A stretch of DNA of 64,000 nucleotides. It comes from Pseudomonas sp. S37 (lineage in GTDB: Bacteria; Pseudomonadota; Gammaproteobacteria; Pseudomonadales; Pseudomonadaceae). Positions 54,518 through 62,982 of this stretch are shown one piece after another (positions within the stretch are counted from its first letter, which is position 1; the number at the start of each line of letters is the position of its first letter). The translations under genes and the position numbers were made by a program. Below the pieces are notes generated by a model. The model was not told the DNA's origin and did not search any database. It was given only the letters and a program-made list of their open reading frames with translations. Where the stretch lies: the NCBI RefSeq assembly GCF_016658545.1, contig NZ_JACVZC010000018.1:1-64000 (forward strand), in the 5' to 3' direction.

Positions 54518-56104
54518 ATGCCCCTTTCCGCAAAACGCCGCGCCGCGCTCAGCTGGCGTACCCTGTTGCCCTGGGTGGTTGGCGTGCTGCCGTTGGTATG
54601 CGGCCTGGGCGTGATGAACTGGCAGATCGAGCGCGAAATGCAAGCCAGCAGCCAGGCCACCACTCGCCAGGTGGTAGCACATGTCGAGCGCATACTCGAC
54701 AGCCTGGCCAACGCAGCCAATGCCTTGCTGCCACTTGCAGCCAGCCCCTGCGACGAGGTTCAGCTCAGGCTGCGCGCCGAGGTTACCCGCAACGCGTTCG
54801 TGCGCTCGACCAACCTGTTCCGGGATAACAGCCTTTATTGCACATCGTTGTTCGGTGACTTTGACGAACCGGTCAACCCGGCTGACTACGTCGACGGCAA
54901 GCTATGGCTGATGGACGGCAACTCAGTCACTCCCGGCCACCCGCTGCTGGTGTACCGCGCCAACGCCGGCAACCACGGCGCGATCAGTACGGTGGATGGT
55001 GATCACCTGCTGACCGCGCTGCGCCTGATCGGCCCTGATGAAGACCTGCACATTCGTGTGGGCAATGCCTGGATGGGCAAGGATGGCATCGTCCACAAGG
55101 GTGTACCACCTGCCGCTGCCAGTGCCAATGTGCTGCTGGGCTCGACGCGCTACCCGTTCAGCGTGCAGGGCGGTTATGCCGCCGATCACCAGGGCACGCT
55201 GTGGCGCAGCCACTACCCGGCCTTGCTCGCATTGCTGTTGGTACTGGGCGCGGTGGCTGCGCTGGCATGCCGTTGGCAACTCCGTCGCGCCAACTCGCCC
55301 CGCGCCGAACTGCGCCGGGCGCTGGAGGCCGACGAATTCCTGCCCTACTTCCAGCCGGTGGTACGCAAGGGCGATTACCGCTGGGCCGGCGCCGAAGTGC
55401 TGATGCGCTGGAACCACCCGCAGGAAGGCCTGGTGCGCCCCGACCTGTTCATCCCCTACGCTGAACACAGCGGGCAGATCGTCGCCATGACCCGCGCCTT
55501 GATGATGCACACCGCGCAGAGCCTGGCCCCCTATGCCGGGCTGCTGGAAGATGGTTTTCATATTGGCATCAACATCACCGCCGACCATTGCAGCGACTTG
55601 CGCCTGCTGGATGACTGCCGCACATTCCTGCAGCACTTCCCGCCAGGCCGGGTGGTACTGACCCTGGAACTGACCGAGCGCAAGCTGATCGAGCCCACTC
55701 CGGTGACCCTGGATCTGTTCGAAAAACTCGATGCCATGGGTGTGAAGATTGCGCTTGATGATTTCGGTACCGGCCAGTCAAGCCTCAACTACCTGCGCCA
55801 GTTCAAGGTCGACTACCTCAAGATCGACCAGAGCTTCGTGGCCATGATCGGTGCCGATGCGTTGTCGGTGCATATTCTGGAGACCATCATCGAACTCTCG
55901 GCCAAGCTGGGCCTGGGTATCGTTGCCGAAGGCGTGGAAACCGAAGCCCAGCGTGACTACCTTGCCCGCCACAGTGTGGATTACCAGCAAGGCTACCTGT
56001 TCGCCCGGCCCATGCCCGCAGCCCAGTTCCTCGAAATGCTGGCCACGCAGCCAAGTGCGTCGCGGTTGCCGCAAGGCGCGCCCCCTGAGATCATGCGCGG
56101 CTGA
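54518..56104 (+). CDS. CSS-motif EAL-domain c-di-GMP phosphodiesterase
   Basis: A 528-residue inner-membrane enzyme. A first helix (about 13-35), the periplasmic CSS domain with 'SPCDEVQLRLRAEVTRNAFV' and 'NSLYCTSLFGDF', a second helix (about 228-252), then EAL: 'FQPVVRKGDYRWAGAEVLMR' (EVL in place of EAL), 'GINITADH', 'LELTERKLIE', 'IALDDFGTGQSSLNYL', 'DYLKIDQSF', 'IVAEGVETEAQ'. All metal and catalytic residues are kept, so it is probably active; periplasmic redox state of the cysteines is a known input in this group. Confidence 0.9.
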   Translation: MPLSAKRRAALSWRTLLPWVVGVLPLVCGLGVMNWQIEREMQASSQATTRQVVAHVERILDSLANAANALLPLAASPCDEVQLRLRAEVTRNAFVRSTNLFRDNSLYCTSLFGDFDEPVNPADYVDGKLWLMDGNSVTPGHPLLVYRANAGNHGAISTVDGDHLLTALRLIGPDEDLHIRVGNAWMGKDGIVHKGVPPAAASANVLLGSTRYPFSVQGGYAADHQGTLWRSHYPALLALLLVLGAVAALACRWQLRRANSPRAELRRALEADEFLPYFQPVVRKGDYRWAGAEVLMRWNHPQEGLVRPDLFIPYAEHSGQIVAMTRALMMHTAQSLAPYAGLLEDGFHIGINITADHCSDLRLLDDCRTFLQHFPPGRVVLTLELTERKLIEPTPVTLDLFEKLDAMGVKIALDDFGTGQSSLNYLRQFKVDYLKIDQSFVAMIGADALSVHILETIIELSAKLGLGIVAEGVETEAQRDYLARHSVDYQQGYLFARPMPAAQFLEMLATQPSASRLPQGAPPEIMRG

Positions 56105-56137
56105 TCCACCCGCTCAACTTCCGTATTCGAGGCATTC

Positions 56138-57025
56138 GTGTCAAAAGGCATTGTTTCATCGGTCATGGCGTCCTGTCTGTTCGCCGTGATGTACTTCTAT
56201 ACCTCGCTGCTCAAGCCACTCGATGGCGAAGAAATCTTCGGTTGGCGCACCCTGCTGACGCTGCCCTGCCTGACCTTGTTCATGCTGGTCTCCAAAGACT
56301 GGAAACGGGTAGGCGAATTGCTGGGCCGGGTAAGACGCACGCCGGTTCTGTTGCTTGGCATGGTCGGCACTTCATGGCTGATGGGCGTGCAGCTGTGGCT
56401 GTTTCTGTGGGCGCCCCTGCACGGGCGCAGCCTGGAAGTGTCAATGGGCTACTTCCTGCTGCCGCTGGCCATGGTCCTGACCGGGCGACTGGTTTACGGC
56501 GAGCGCCTGTCCCGCCTGCAGAAGGTTGCCGTGACCTGTGCGGCGCTGGGCGTCGGCCACGAGCTGTACCAGCATGGCAGCTTTGCCTGGGAAACCTTGG
56601 TGGTGATGATCGGCTACCCGATCTACTTCGTACTGCGCCGACGCTGCCGCACCGACCACCTGGGTGGCCTGTGGTGCGACATGTGCCTGCTGCTGCCATG
56701 GGCGCTGTATTTTGTCATCCAGGGGCCGCTATCGGCCGCCGACCTGCAAGCACATCCAGGGCTGTATGCGCTGATTCCGGTCCTGGGGGCGATCAGTGCT
56801 TCGGCCCTGATCGCCTATGTGCTGGCCAGCCGTTTGCTACCCTTCAGCCTGTTCGGCCTGCTCAGCTACGTCGAACCCGTGCTGCTGGTAGGCGTGGCGT
56901 TGCTGCTGGGCGAAACCATCGGCCCGGATCAGTGGCTGACTTACCTGCCGATCTGGGCCGCGGTGCTGGTGCTGGTGCTTGAGGGCTTCAAGCACCTGCT
57001 GCGTCAGCGTCGCCGCTCGGTGTAA
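56138..57025 (+). CDS. EamA/RarD-family transporter
   Basis: A 295-residue inner-membrane protein with ten predicted helices of the drug/metabolite transporter superfamily. '[20 protein letters not shown]' and '[17 protein letters not shown]' start it, as in RarD proteins; the second EamA repeat ends in '[17 protein letters not shown]'. It starts at GTG 56138. The last 38 bp overlap the convergent TerC-type gene. The substrate is unknown. Confidence 0.86.
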   Translation: MSKGIVSSVMASCLFAVMYFYTSLLKPLDGEEIFGWRTLLTLPCLTLFMLVSKDWKRVGELLGRVRRTPVLLLGMVGTSWLMGVQLWLFLWAPLHGRSLEVSMGYFLLPLAMVLTGRLVYGERLSRLQKVAVTCAALGVGHELYQHGSFAWETLVVMIGYPIYFVLRRRCRTDHLGGLWCDMCLLLPWALYFVIQGPLSAADLQAHPGLYALIPVLGAISASALIAYVLASRLLPFSLFGLLSYVEPVLLVGVALLLGETIGPDQWLTYLPIWAAVLVLVLEGFKHLLRQRRRSV

Positions 57026-58559
57026 GGCGCACCTGGCGCACCCGCCGTTCTTCAACGGCCTCCACGGTCAGCGTCCAGCCATTCCAGGCCAACTGATCGC
57101 CGACCATCGGCAGGCGGTCGAGCAAGCTCATTACCAGGCCCGCGAGGGTCTGGTAATCGTCGGTGGCCCGGGCACTGAAGCCGGTACGCGCCTGCACCTG
57201 GCTCAGGTTCAAGGCACCACTGACTACAAAGCCCTCCCCCTCCTGAACGATGCCAGGGCCTTCTACCTCACTGGCATCCGGCAGCTCGCCGGCAATCGAC
57301 TCAAGGATGTCGGTCATGGTCAGCAAGCCGGTGAAATCACCAAATTCGTTGACCACAAAAGCGATGTGGGTCGATTGGCCGCGCATCTGCTCCAGGGCGT
57401 TGAGGATGCTGAAGCTCTCCAGCAGGTTCAACGGCACCCGGGCCATGCCTTCCAGGTCGGGCTGGCTACCCGACAGCAGTTCCTTGAGCAGCTCCTTCTT
57501 GTGCACAAAGCCCAAAGGCTCATCGATGCGGCCGCCACGAATCAACGGCAGACGCGAGTATGGCGAGTTGGCCAGGGCCTGGGTAATGGCCTCGGCCGGC
57601 TGCGCCAGGTCGATCACATCGACCTCGGTACGGGCGGTCATCACCGTGCGGATCGGCCGCTCGGCCAGGTTCAGCACGCCACTGATCATCACCCGCTCAC
57701 GGCGGTCAAACAGCACCTGTTCCTCGCCCCCTTCGACCAGGTCGGCGATTTCTTCACCTACCTCGTCAGCCTCGACCCGGCGGCCGCCCAACAGGCGAAG
57801 CACGGCGTGCGCGGTACGCTCACGCAGCGGCTTGTGCTGCTGAAGGCTGCGCTTGCGGCGGGCACGCGCCAGCTGGTTGAACAGTTCGATCAGGATAGAG
57901 AAGCCGATGGCCGCATACAGGTAGCCTTTCGGGATGTGGAAGCCCAGGCCTTCTGCGGTCAAGCTGAAACCGATCATCATCAGGAAGCCCAGGCACAGCA
58001 TGATGACTGTGGGGTGGGCATTGACGAAGCGGGTCAGCGGCTTGCTGGCGACGATCATGATACCGATCGAGAAGATCACCGCGATCATCATCACCGACAG
58101 GTGTTCAACCATGCCTACCGCCGTGATCACGGCGTCGAGCGAGAACACTGCATCCAGCACGACAATCTGCGCCACGATCGGCCAGAACGCGGCATGGCGC
58201 AACGTACCACTGGCCTGGGTCACATGGCCTTCAAGGCGCTCATGCAACTCCATGGTGGCCTTGAACAGCAGGAACACACCACCGAACAGCATGATCAGGT
58301 CACGGCCGGAAAAGCTCTTGTCGAACACCTCGAACAGCGGTGCGGTGAGGGTGACCATCCACGAAATACTGGCCAGAAGGCCCAATCGCATGATCAGCGC
58401 CAGGCTCAGGCCAATCACCCGCGCGCGGTCGCGCTGATGCGGCGGCAGCTTGTCGGCCAGGATGGCGATGAACACCAGGTTGTCGATACCCAGCACCAGC
58501 TCGAGGACAATAAGCGTCAACAGGCCCAGCCAGGCCGTGGGATCGGCTAGCCATTCCAT
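56988..58559 (-). CDS. TerC-family membrane protein with CBS and CorC/HlyC domains (YoaE/YegH-like)
   Basis: A 523-residue protein. The TerC membrane part (residues 1 to about 230) begins '[20 protein letters not shown]' with the acidic ELVLGIDN motif and '[15 protein letters not shown]'. Two CBS domains (about 305-430) and a CorC_HlyC C-terminal domain (about 440-515) follow. This layout is that of YoaE/YegH. The family is linked to metal (Mn) handling. The promoter side opens into a 345-bp region with a long palindrome. Confidence 0.88.
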   Translation of the reverse strand: MEWLADPTAWLGLLTLIVLELVLGIDNLVFIAILADKLPPHQRDRARVIGLSLALIMRLGLLASISWMVTLTAPLFEVFDKSFSGRDLIMLFGGVFLLFKATMELHERLEGHVTQASGTLRHAAFWPIVAQIVVLDAVFSLDAVITAVGMVEHLSVMMIAVIFSIGIMIVASKPLTRFVNAHPTVIMLCLGFLMMIGFSLTAEGLGFHIPKGYLYAAIGFSILIELFNQLARARRKRSLQQHKPLRERTAHAVLRLLGGRRVEADEVGEEIADLVEGGEEQVLFDRRERVMISGVLNLAERPIRTVMTARTEVDVIDLAQPAEAITQALANSPYSRLPLIRGGRIDEPLGFVHKKELLKELLSGSQPDLEGMARVPLNLLESFSILNALEQMRGQSTHIAFVVNEFGDFTGLLTMTDILESIAGELPDASEVEGPGIVQEGEGFVVSGALNLSQVQARTGFSARATDDYQTLAGLVMSLLDRLPMVGDQLAWNGWTLTVEAVEERRVRQVRLTPSGDADAAGA

Positions 58560-58905
58560 TAGCGGGTACTCACAAGGGAAGCGTCAAAAAGACGGGGAAA
58601 GGTTGGCCAGGAAGGCCGAGAACTGGGGGGCTCCGCGAAGGTGCTCATATAGACCTTGATAACAAATTGGGAGAATGATGCTACAAGCACAGCAGGTTTC
58701 TCTGATAGCGCAAAACTATTACAAAACCTGTAACGGGTCCGCCGTGCCATATGCATCGGTTGTGAGATCGAGCGCCGCGCGGGCGGCGCTCGATCTCACA
58801 GGCGCCCAACATCTCAAGGCAAGCACCTGAGGGGTACTTTTATTCAATACACCCTGAAGCAGTAGGCCGAGAATGCAGCACACCTGAACCAAACGGATCC
58901 CGCTC
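58560..58905. other. Divergent region between the TerC-type and LysE-type genes, 346 bp
   Basis: No gene seen. It carries a perfect 40-bp palindromic element at 58761-58800 and an A/T-rich stretch on either side. The left part (58560-58740) contains the TerC-type promoter, and the right part ('gaggggtacttttattcaat') is near the exporter. Confidence 0.5.
58761..58800. repeat. Perfect 18-bp-arm palindrome
   Basis: Left arm TGTGAGATCGAGCGCCGC, loop GCGG, right arm GCGGCGCTCGATCTCACA: both arms are fully complementary. It would form a very stable hairpin or cruciform. It differs from the other REP-like repeats in this window and occurs once here. Neither flanking gene ends at it, so a terminator role is doubtful. 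It resembles another P. putida-type dispersed palindrome by recollection only. Confidence 0.88.
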
Positions 58906-59487
58906 ATGAGCCTGTCCCTGTCCATGGCCGCCTTCGCACTGGCGGCCTCGATCTCCCCCGGCCCTGTCAACATCGTCGCACTGGGCAGCGGCGCACGCCA
59001 TGGCTTGCGCGCCAGCCTCAGGCATGTGGCCGGCGCCACGCTGGGTTTCTGCCTGCTGCTGGTGCTGGTCGGGCTGGGCCTGCATCAATTGCTTGTACGC
59101 TGGCCATTGCTGGGCCTGCTGTTGCACTGGGGCGGTGTGGCATTTTTGCTGTATATGGCGTGGAAGCTGGCCAGTGACAACGGGCGCCTGGGCAGCGCAC
59201 ATACGGCACAGGCGCCCTCGGCCTGGCACGGCGCGGCCATGCAATGGCTCAACCCCAAGGCATGGTTGGCAGCAGTAGCCGGGGTCGGCGCCTATACCGG
59301 CGGTGAACAGCACTTGCTATGGCTGTTCACCTGGATCTATGGGCCCATCTGTTTCATTTCGGTGGCGTGCTGGGCTTGGGCAGGCAGCGTGATTCGCCAG
59401 TACCTTGGCAACCCACGGCACATGCGCCTGCTCAATCGAGGGTTGGCTGTATTGCTGGTCGGTAGCGCGGGCTACCTGGTCCTTTAA
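58906..59487 (+). CDS. LysE-family amino-acid exporter, short form
   Basis: A 193-residue inner-membrane protein: 'FALAASISPGPVNIVALGSG' (SPGP motif) then 'AMQWLNPKAWLAAVAGVGAY' (NPKAW motif), about six helices. It belongs to the same superfamily as the gene at 136-750 but is only distantly similar. The 3' end overlaps the convergent AraC-type regulator by 56 bp, an arrangement that often pairs an exporter with its regulator. The substrate is unknown. Confidence 0.86.
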   Translation: MSLSLSMAAFALAASISPGPVNIVALGSGARHGLRASLRHVAGATLGFCLLLVLVGLGLHQLLVRWPLLGLLLHWGGVAFLLYMAWKLASDNGRLGSAHTAQAPSAWHGAAMQWLNPKAWLAAVAGVGAYTGGEQHLLWLFTWIYGPICFISVACWAWAGSVIRQYLGNPRHMRLLNRGLAVLLVGSAGYLVL

Positions 59488-60265
59488 GGCCTGCATCGCG
59501 ATAATGCCCCGGGGTCGCCGCCAGGTGCTGCTTGAACACCCGCTGCAGGTGTGCCTGGTCGGCAAACCCCGCTTCCTGCGCCACTTCAGCAATGGCCCGC
59601 CCCTGGCGCAACTGCGCGCGTGCCATTTGCACGCGCTGGTCAAGCAGGTAGCCATGTGGTGTCAGGCCAAAGCGTTGTCGGAACGCACGTATCAGGTACG
59701 AACGCGACAGGCCGCAGGCTGCGACAATGTCTTCCAGGCTCAGGGGATCAGCGCGATGAGCACGTATGAAAGCCGCCGCCGCCTCCAGCCGTGGGTTACC
59801 CTCACCGCTCAGCCGGCCATTGCCCTCCAGTAATGCCGGCAACTCGCTGAACAAGGCCGCCAGAAGCGCCTCGCGATCCGGCACTCGGCTATCGAACAAG
59901 TCGGCAAAACCCTGCAATAGCCGTTGGTACAGCACAGCCGATGTGCTCAAGGTCTGCGCCGGCAGGGCGAACCCCCGCGCCTGCAGCCACGGCATGTCAA
60001 CAAACAGCATCAGGTAAGACCACGGCTCCCCCGCAATGGGGTTGCAGGTATGCACGACGCCCGGGTTCATCAACACGGTGGTGCCAGCCGTCACCTCGAT
60101 GCACTGCTCGCCATTCAAGTAAGTGCTGCGCCCACCCGTGATCACCCCGATGGAAAAGCTCTCGTGAGAGTGCGCGGCATAGCACACCTGGCGCCCGTCC
60201 CCTACCCGGCGGGCCTCGACGAACGGCAATTCAGGATCGCGCCAGAACCGTGATACCTCGATCAT
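59432..60265 (-). CDS. AraC-family transcriptional regulator
   Basis: A 277-residue regulator. An N-terminal cupin-like AraC-binding domain (about 30-110; 'AAHSHESFSIGVITGGRSTY') precedes the C-terminal two-HTH domain ('LEDIVAACGLSRSYLIRAFR', 'IAEVAQEAGFADQAHLQRVF'). The last 56 bp overlap the exporter gene tail to tail. A role in controlling the LysE-type exporter is inferred from position. Confidence 0.88.
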   Translation of the reverse strand: MIEVSRFWRDPELPFVEARRVGDGRQVCYAAHSHESFSIGVITGGRSTYLNGEQCIEVTAGTTVLMNPGVVHTCNPIAGEPWSYLMLFVDMPWLQARGFALPAQTLSTSAVLYQRLLQGFADLFDSRVPDREALLAALFSELPALLEGNGRLSGEGNPRLEAAAAFIRAHRADPLSLEDIVAACGLSRSYLIRAFRQRFGLTPHGYLLDQRVQMARAQLRQGRAIAEVAQEAGFADQAHLQRVFKQHLAATPGHYRDAGLKGPGSPRYRPAIQPTLD

Positions 60266-60308
60266 CCTCGCCTCACCCGCTGCTGCCTGATGCCTGGATA
60301 CTACACAT

Positions 60309-61427
60309 TCAACGCGGGATCAGGTCCAACGTGCGTTCAACTTCATCGATATCGATCCGGAAGCCGTCGCCTTCCGGAATACCCACCACAAAGGCGAAAT
60401 GCTGATGGTCACGGTCGGTCAGGTACTTGTAGTAGCTGACAAAGCGGTTCGGCGGCTGCAACGCCACCACGCAACCGCCAGCCTGCAGCACATTCACCCC
60501 GTGCACCAGCTGGCTGCCCTCCACCCCAATGACCACCTTGGCCCCGGCGCAGGCCGCAATAATGCTCGGCACATCCGACTTCAGCGGGTTGACGACGCGA
60601 AAACCGCGGGTCACGCGCAGGTGCTCGGCCAGTTCCAGTTCGTTGCGCAACATGCGCAGTTCGCCGTCACCACCGCGCAGCAGGAACACGCCAGGGTGCG
60701 GCGCATGCGGCACATGCGACAGCAGCTTGTCACCCATGGCCCGATAGCGAGCGTGTCGGCTGCGGTTGTTGCTCATGTCATCGAACAGTACCAGTTCCCG
60801 GAAAAAGGCACTGCGCAGGCGCAACGGCTTCATGTCCAGCCAGTCTTCATAGGCTGGCCCCTGGGTAAACAGCGGGTACCTGGCAGAGGGCGCGGTGGTC
60901 ACCGGGGTGCCCTCGTTACACGCCAGCGCATAGGTGGGGCAATCTTCCATGAGCCAGGTGCCGAACCAGCTGTTGCCGTTTTGCGTGCAGTAGATGGCGC
61001 CGCGATCGATTTCGTTGTCGACGATGACGGTCGGGAACCTGCTCGGCTTCTGCGAAAGCCAGTGGCTGGCCTTGCCCTTGTACAACGCCCCATCGACCAG
61101 CCATACATCCTTGACCAGGTATCCCCGGGTTGGCCCCTGCAGTGCGTTGATGCCGCCCTCCATGGTGCGTGCCGGGTGCACGTAGGGGTAGAAGCGCTTG
61201 CCTTCCCACCCGGTCACGCGCTCCATCTGGCCAGGCAGGTAAATGGCCGGCGGTGTTACCGCAGCTTCGCCCGGGGCGATGTCCCAGCTTTTGCTGGCAA
61301 TGCTCTTCAGGTCGATAGCCTGGTTCTTGCCCAACCGCTTGCGCGCTATGTAGCGGTAAGCGGCCAACGTCCAGTTGTGCTGTTTACCGGCAGCCGAAGC
61401 ACTGAACTGCGAGACGTCGCTTCCCAT
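60309..61427 (-). CDS. GT61/DUF563-family glycosyltransferase-like protein
   Basis: A 372-residue soluble protein. The DUF563 domain is recognisable by 'GVFLLRGGDGELRMLRNELE', 'VVNPLKSDVPSIIAACAGAK' and 'VVIGVEGSQLVHGVNVLQAG', which follow the GT61 pattern of glycosyltransferases acting on surface glycans. The start at 61427 follows AAGGGGGA; a TTG at 61457 is weaker. It is 73 bp downstream of the acetyltransferase gene on the same strand, so the two probably share a transcript. Confidence 0.75.
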   Translation of the reverse strand: MGSDVSQFSASAAGKQHNWTLAAYRYIARKRLGKNQAIDLKSIASKSWDIAPGEAAVTPPAIYLPGQMERVTGWEGKRFYPYVHPARTMEGGINALQGPTRGYLVKDVWLVDGALYKGKASHWLSQKPSRFPTVIVDNEIDRGAIYCTQNGNSWFGTWLMEDCPTYALACNEGTPVTTAPSARYPLFTQGPAYEDWLDMKPLRLRSAFFRELVLFDDMSNNRSRHARYRAMGDKLLSHVPHAPHPGVFLLRGGDGELRMLRNELELAEHLRVTRGFRVVNPLKSDVPSIIAACAGAKVVIGVEGSQLVHGVNVLQAGGCVVALQPPNRFVSYYKYLTDRDHQHFAFVVGIPEGDGFRIDIDEVERTLDLIPR

Positions 61428-61500
61428 GAAGCGTTCCCCCTTGATGACGAGGTTCAAAGCCTGGCGCGAGGCGCCTGATCAATGCATTCCCTGCAACCCC

Positions 61501-62655
61501 TCAGCTGCACGTGACCCGCTCCATGGTGGGCGGTGACTGCAGGTTGGCGTAACGGCTGCGCAACGCTTCGACGAACGATTCGCCTGCACCGTTGCCGCCA
61601 TAGAGGTAAATCTTGTGCAGGCCGCCGAACACCATTTCGTGGTAACGGCTGGCAACTTCCTCATCGCTGGGCCCTTCTGGCAAGCCGAGGTGCAAGGTCA
61701 GTTTGTCGCCTTCTACCGCAAACATCGGCGTATCCCAAAGGAACTTTGCGGTCCCCGTTTTGGGCAAACGGACAAACAGATAAGCATGGTTGCCCAGCGA
61801 GTCGATATCTCCCCCGCGACGGCGCTTCCACTTCAACAGGCCGTCATCCGGGCGCGCCAGGCACAGGCCAATGTCGTAATAGTCGAAACCCTGTTCCAGT
61901 GCCCATTCGAGGGCCATGAACGTGGTAATCGAATTCACCTCGCGCAAGCGCTTGGCGTCAGAAAATACCGCTTCGCAATAACCGAAGCGCAAGGTACTCC
62001 AGTAGCGCTTGCCGCCACGCACCACTTCGCAGCCCAGGTGGCAGCCAATGACCTCATCACCCAAGGTGATCAAGTCGAGCCGGCCCACGCTCTTGGCGAT
62101 GCGAAACACCTCGTCCGTGGGAAACTGCGCAGCATGAATGCCTTGCCTGGCAGTGGCATACGGGCGCAGCAGGTCACGGTCGGCCATGGCGATCTCGTCA
62201 TCCGAAAGTGCCTGGCGCATCTGGTACAGCGGGCGGTGCTTGCGAATGCTGCGCCGCAGTTCGCTGTCGTAGCGCGCGGTGATGTCTTCCAGCGCACGCC
62301 CCAGTGGCACCACTGCGCTCAGGTAATGCGGTACCGACAACGCGCCGGAAGTGGGCACTTCGCTGACCACCACCACGTGGTTGGCTGCCGTGGTTGCGCT
62401 GGCGCTATCAACGATCAAGGCATTGCCTTGCCCTTTGCCAGCGATCAGCAGCTTGGCCATTTCCCGCTGCTGTTTGCGGCCGATGTAGAGGATTTCGTAA
62501 GGGCTCTCCTGCTGCGGCCGGAACCTCGCAACTTCCCAGCGCCACAAACAGGCACGTGCCATCACTTCACGCAGCTGGCTGCCCAGCAGTCTGATTTCGT
62601 AACGCTGGGAGGGCGAGATGAATTTTCGCGCCACGGCTGTCAAGGTCGCTTTCAT
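61501..62655 (-). CDS. GNAT/FemAB-like acyltransferase of surface-polymer type
   Basis: A 384-residue cytoplasmic protein of the CelD/BcsL-like GNAT superfamily. 'YDSELRRSIRKHRPLYQMRQ' and 'DLITLGDEVIGCHLGCEVVR' are the usual GNAT strands, followed by 'FDYYDIGLCLARPDDGLLKW', the FemAB-like 'W K' motif. Enzymes of this class add acyl or aminoacyl groups to extracellular polysaccharide or LPS. With the GT61 gene downstream it probably forms a surface-modification pair. Confidence 0.75.
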   Translation of the reverse strand: MKATLTAVARKFISPSQRYEIRLLGSQLREVMARACLWRWEVARFRPQQESPYEILYIGRKQQREMAKLLIAGKGQGNALIVDSASATTAANHVVVVSEVPTSGALSVPHYLSAVVPLGRALEDITARYDSELRRSIRKHRPLYQMRQALSDDEIAMADRDLLRPYATARQGIHAAQFPTDEVFRIAKSVGRLDLITLGDEVIGCHLGCEVVRGGKRYWSTLRFGYCEAVFSDAKRLREVNSITTFMALEWALEQGFDYYDIGLCLARPDDGLLKWKRRRGGDIDSLGNHAYLFVRLPKTGTAKFLWDTPMFAVEGDKLTLHLGLPEGPSDEEVASRYHEMVFGGLHKIYLYGGNGAGESFVEALRSRYANLQSPPTMERVTCS

Positions 62656-62982
62656 TTCTGCTTCGACGTCCTTATGAAGTTGCCCTAGGGTCTATCAGAA
62701 AAAAGAGAACAAATCAGAGAAAACAATTAACACCTTGATATATAAGGAAAACCGCACATTGAAATCCTCACATTCAGTAACAATTTAAGATGCCACGAAA
62801 CACTTTGGCAAGTGGCACTTCAATAGCATTTGAAGAAGTTTCATGGCGTCAAATTTCCTCCACAAAATGCCAGGCTGGATAAAACATAGCTATAAGCGTG
62901 CCGCATCCACGCGATACCCTATTACCACTTCGCTATTGCCAATTAGCGTTTGATGCCTCCTTTGCATAACAGGAGCATCGAC
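62656..62982. other. AT-rich intergenic region, 327 bp
   Basis: No gene seen. It is clearly A/T-richer than surrounding sequence between 62695 and 62920 ('aaaaaagagaacaaatcaga' and similar). It ends at the AGGAG before the DUF6543 gene, so it must hold promoters for that gene and, on the other strand, for the acetyltransferase pair. Low GC may mark a DNA-silencing (H-NS/MvaT-type) target, inferred only. Confidence 0.5.

Noticed and set aside
56979..58550. 523-codon plus-strand frame opposite the TerC/CBS gene
   Set aside because: Mirrors the TerC frame exactly and is His/Gln/Asp-rich without motifs.
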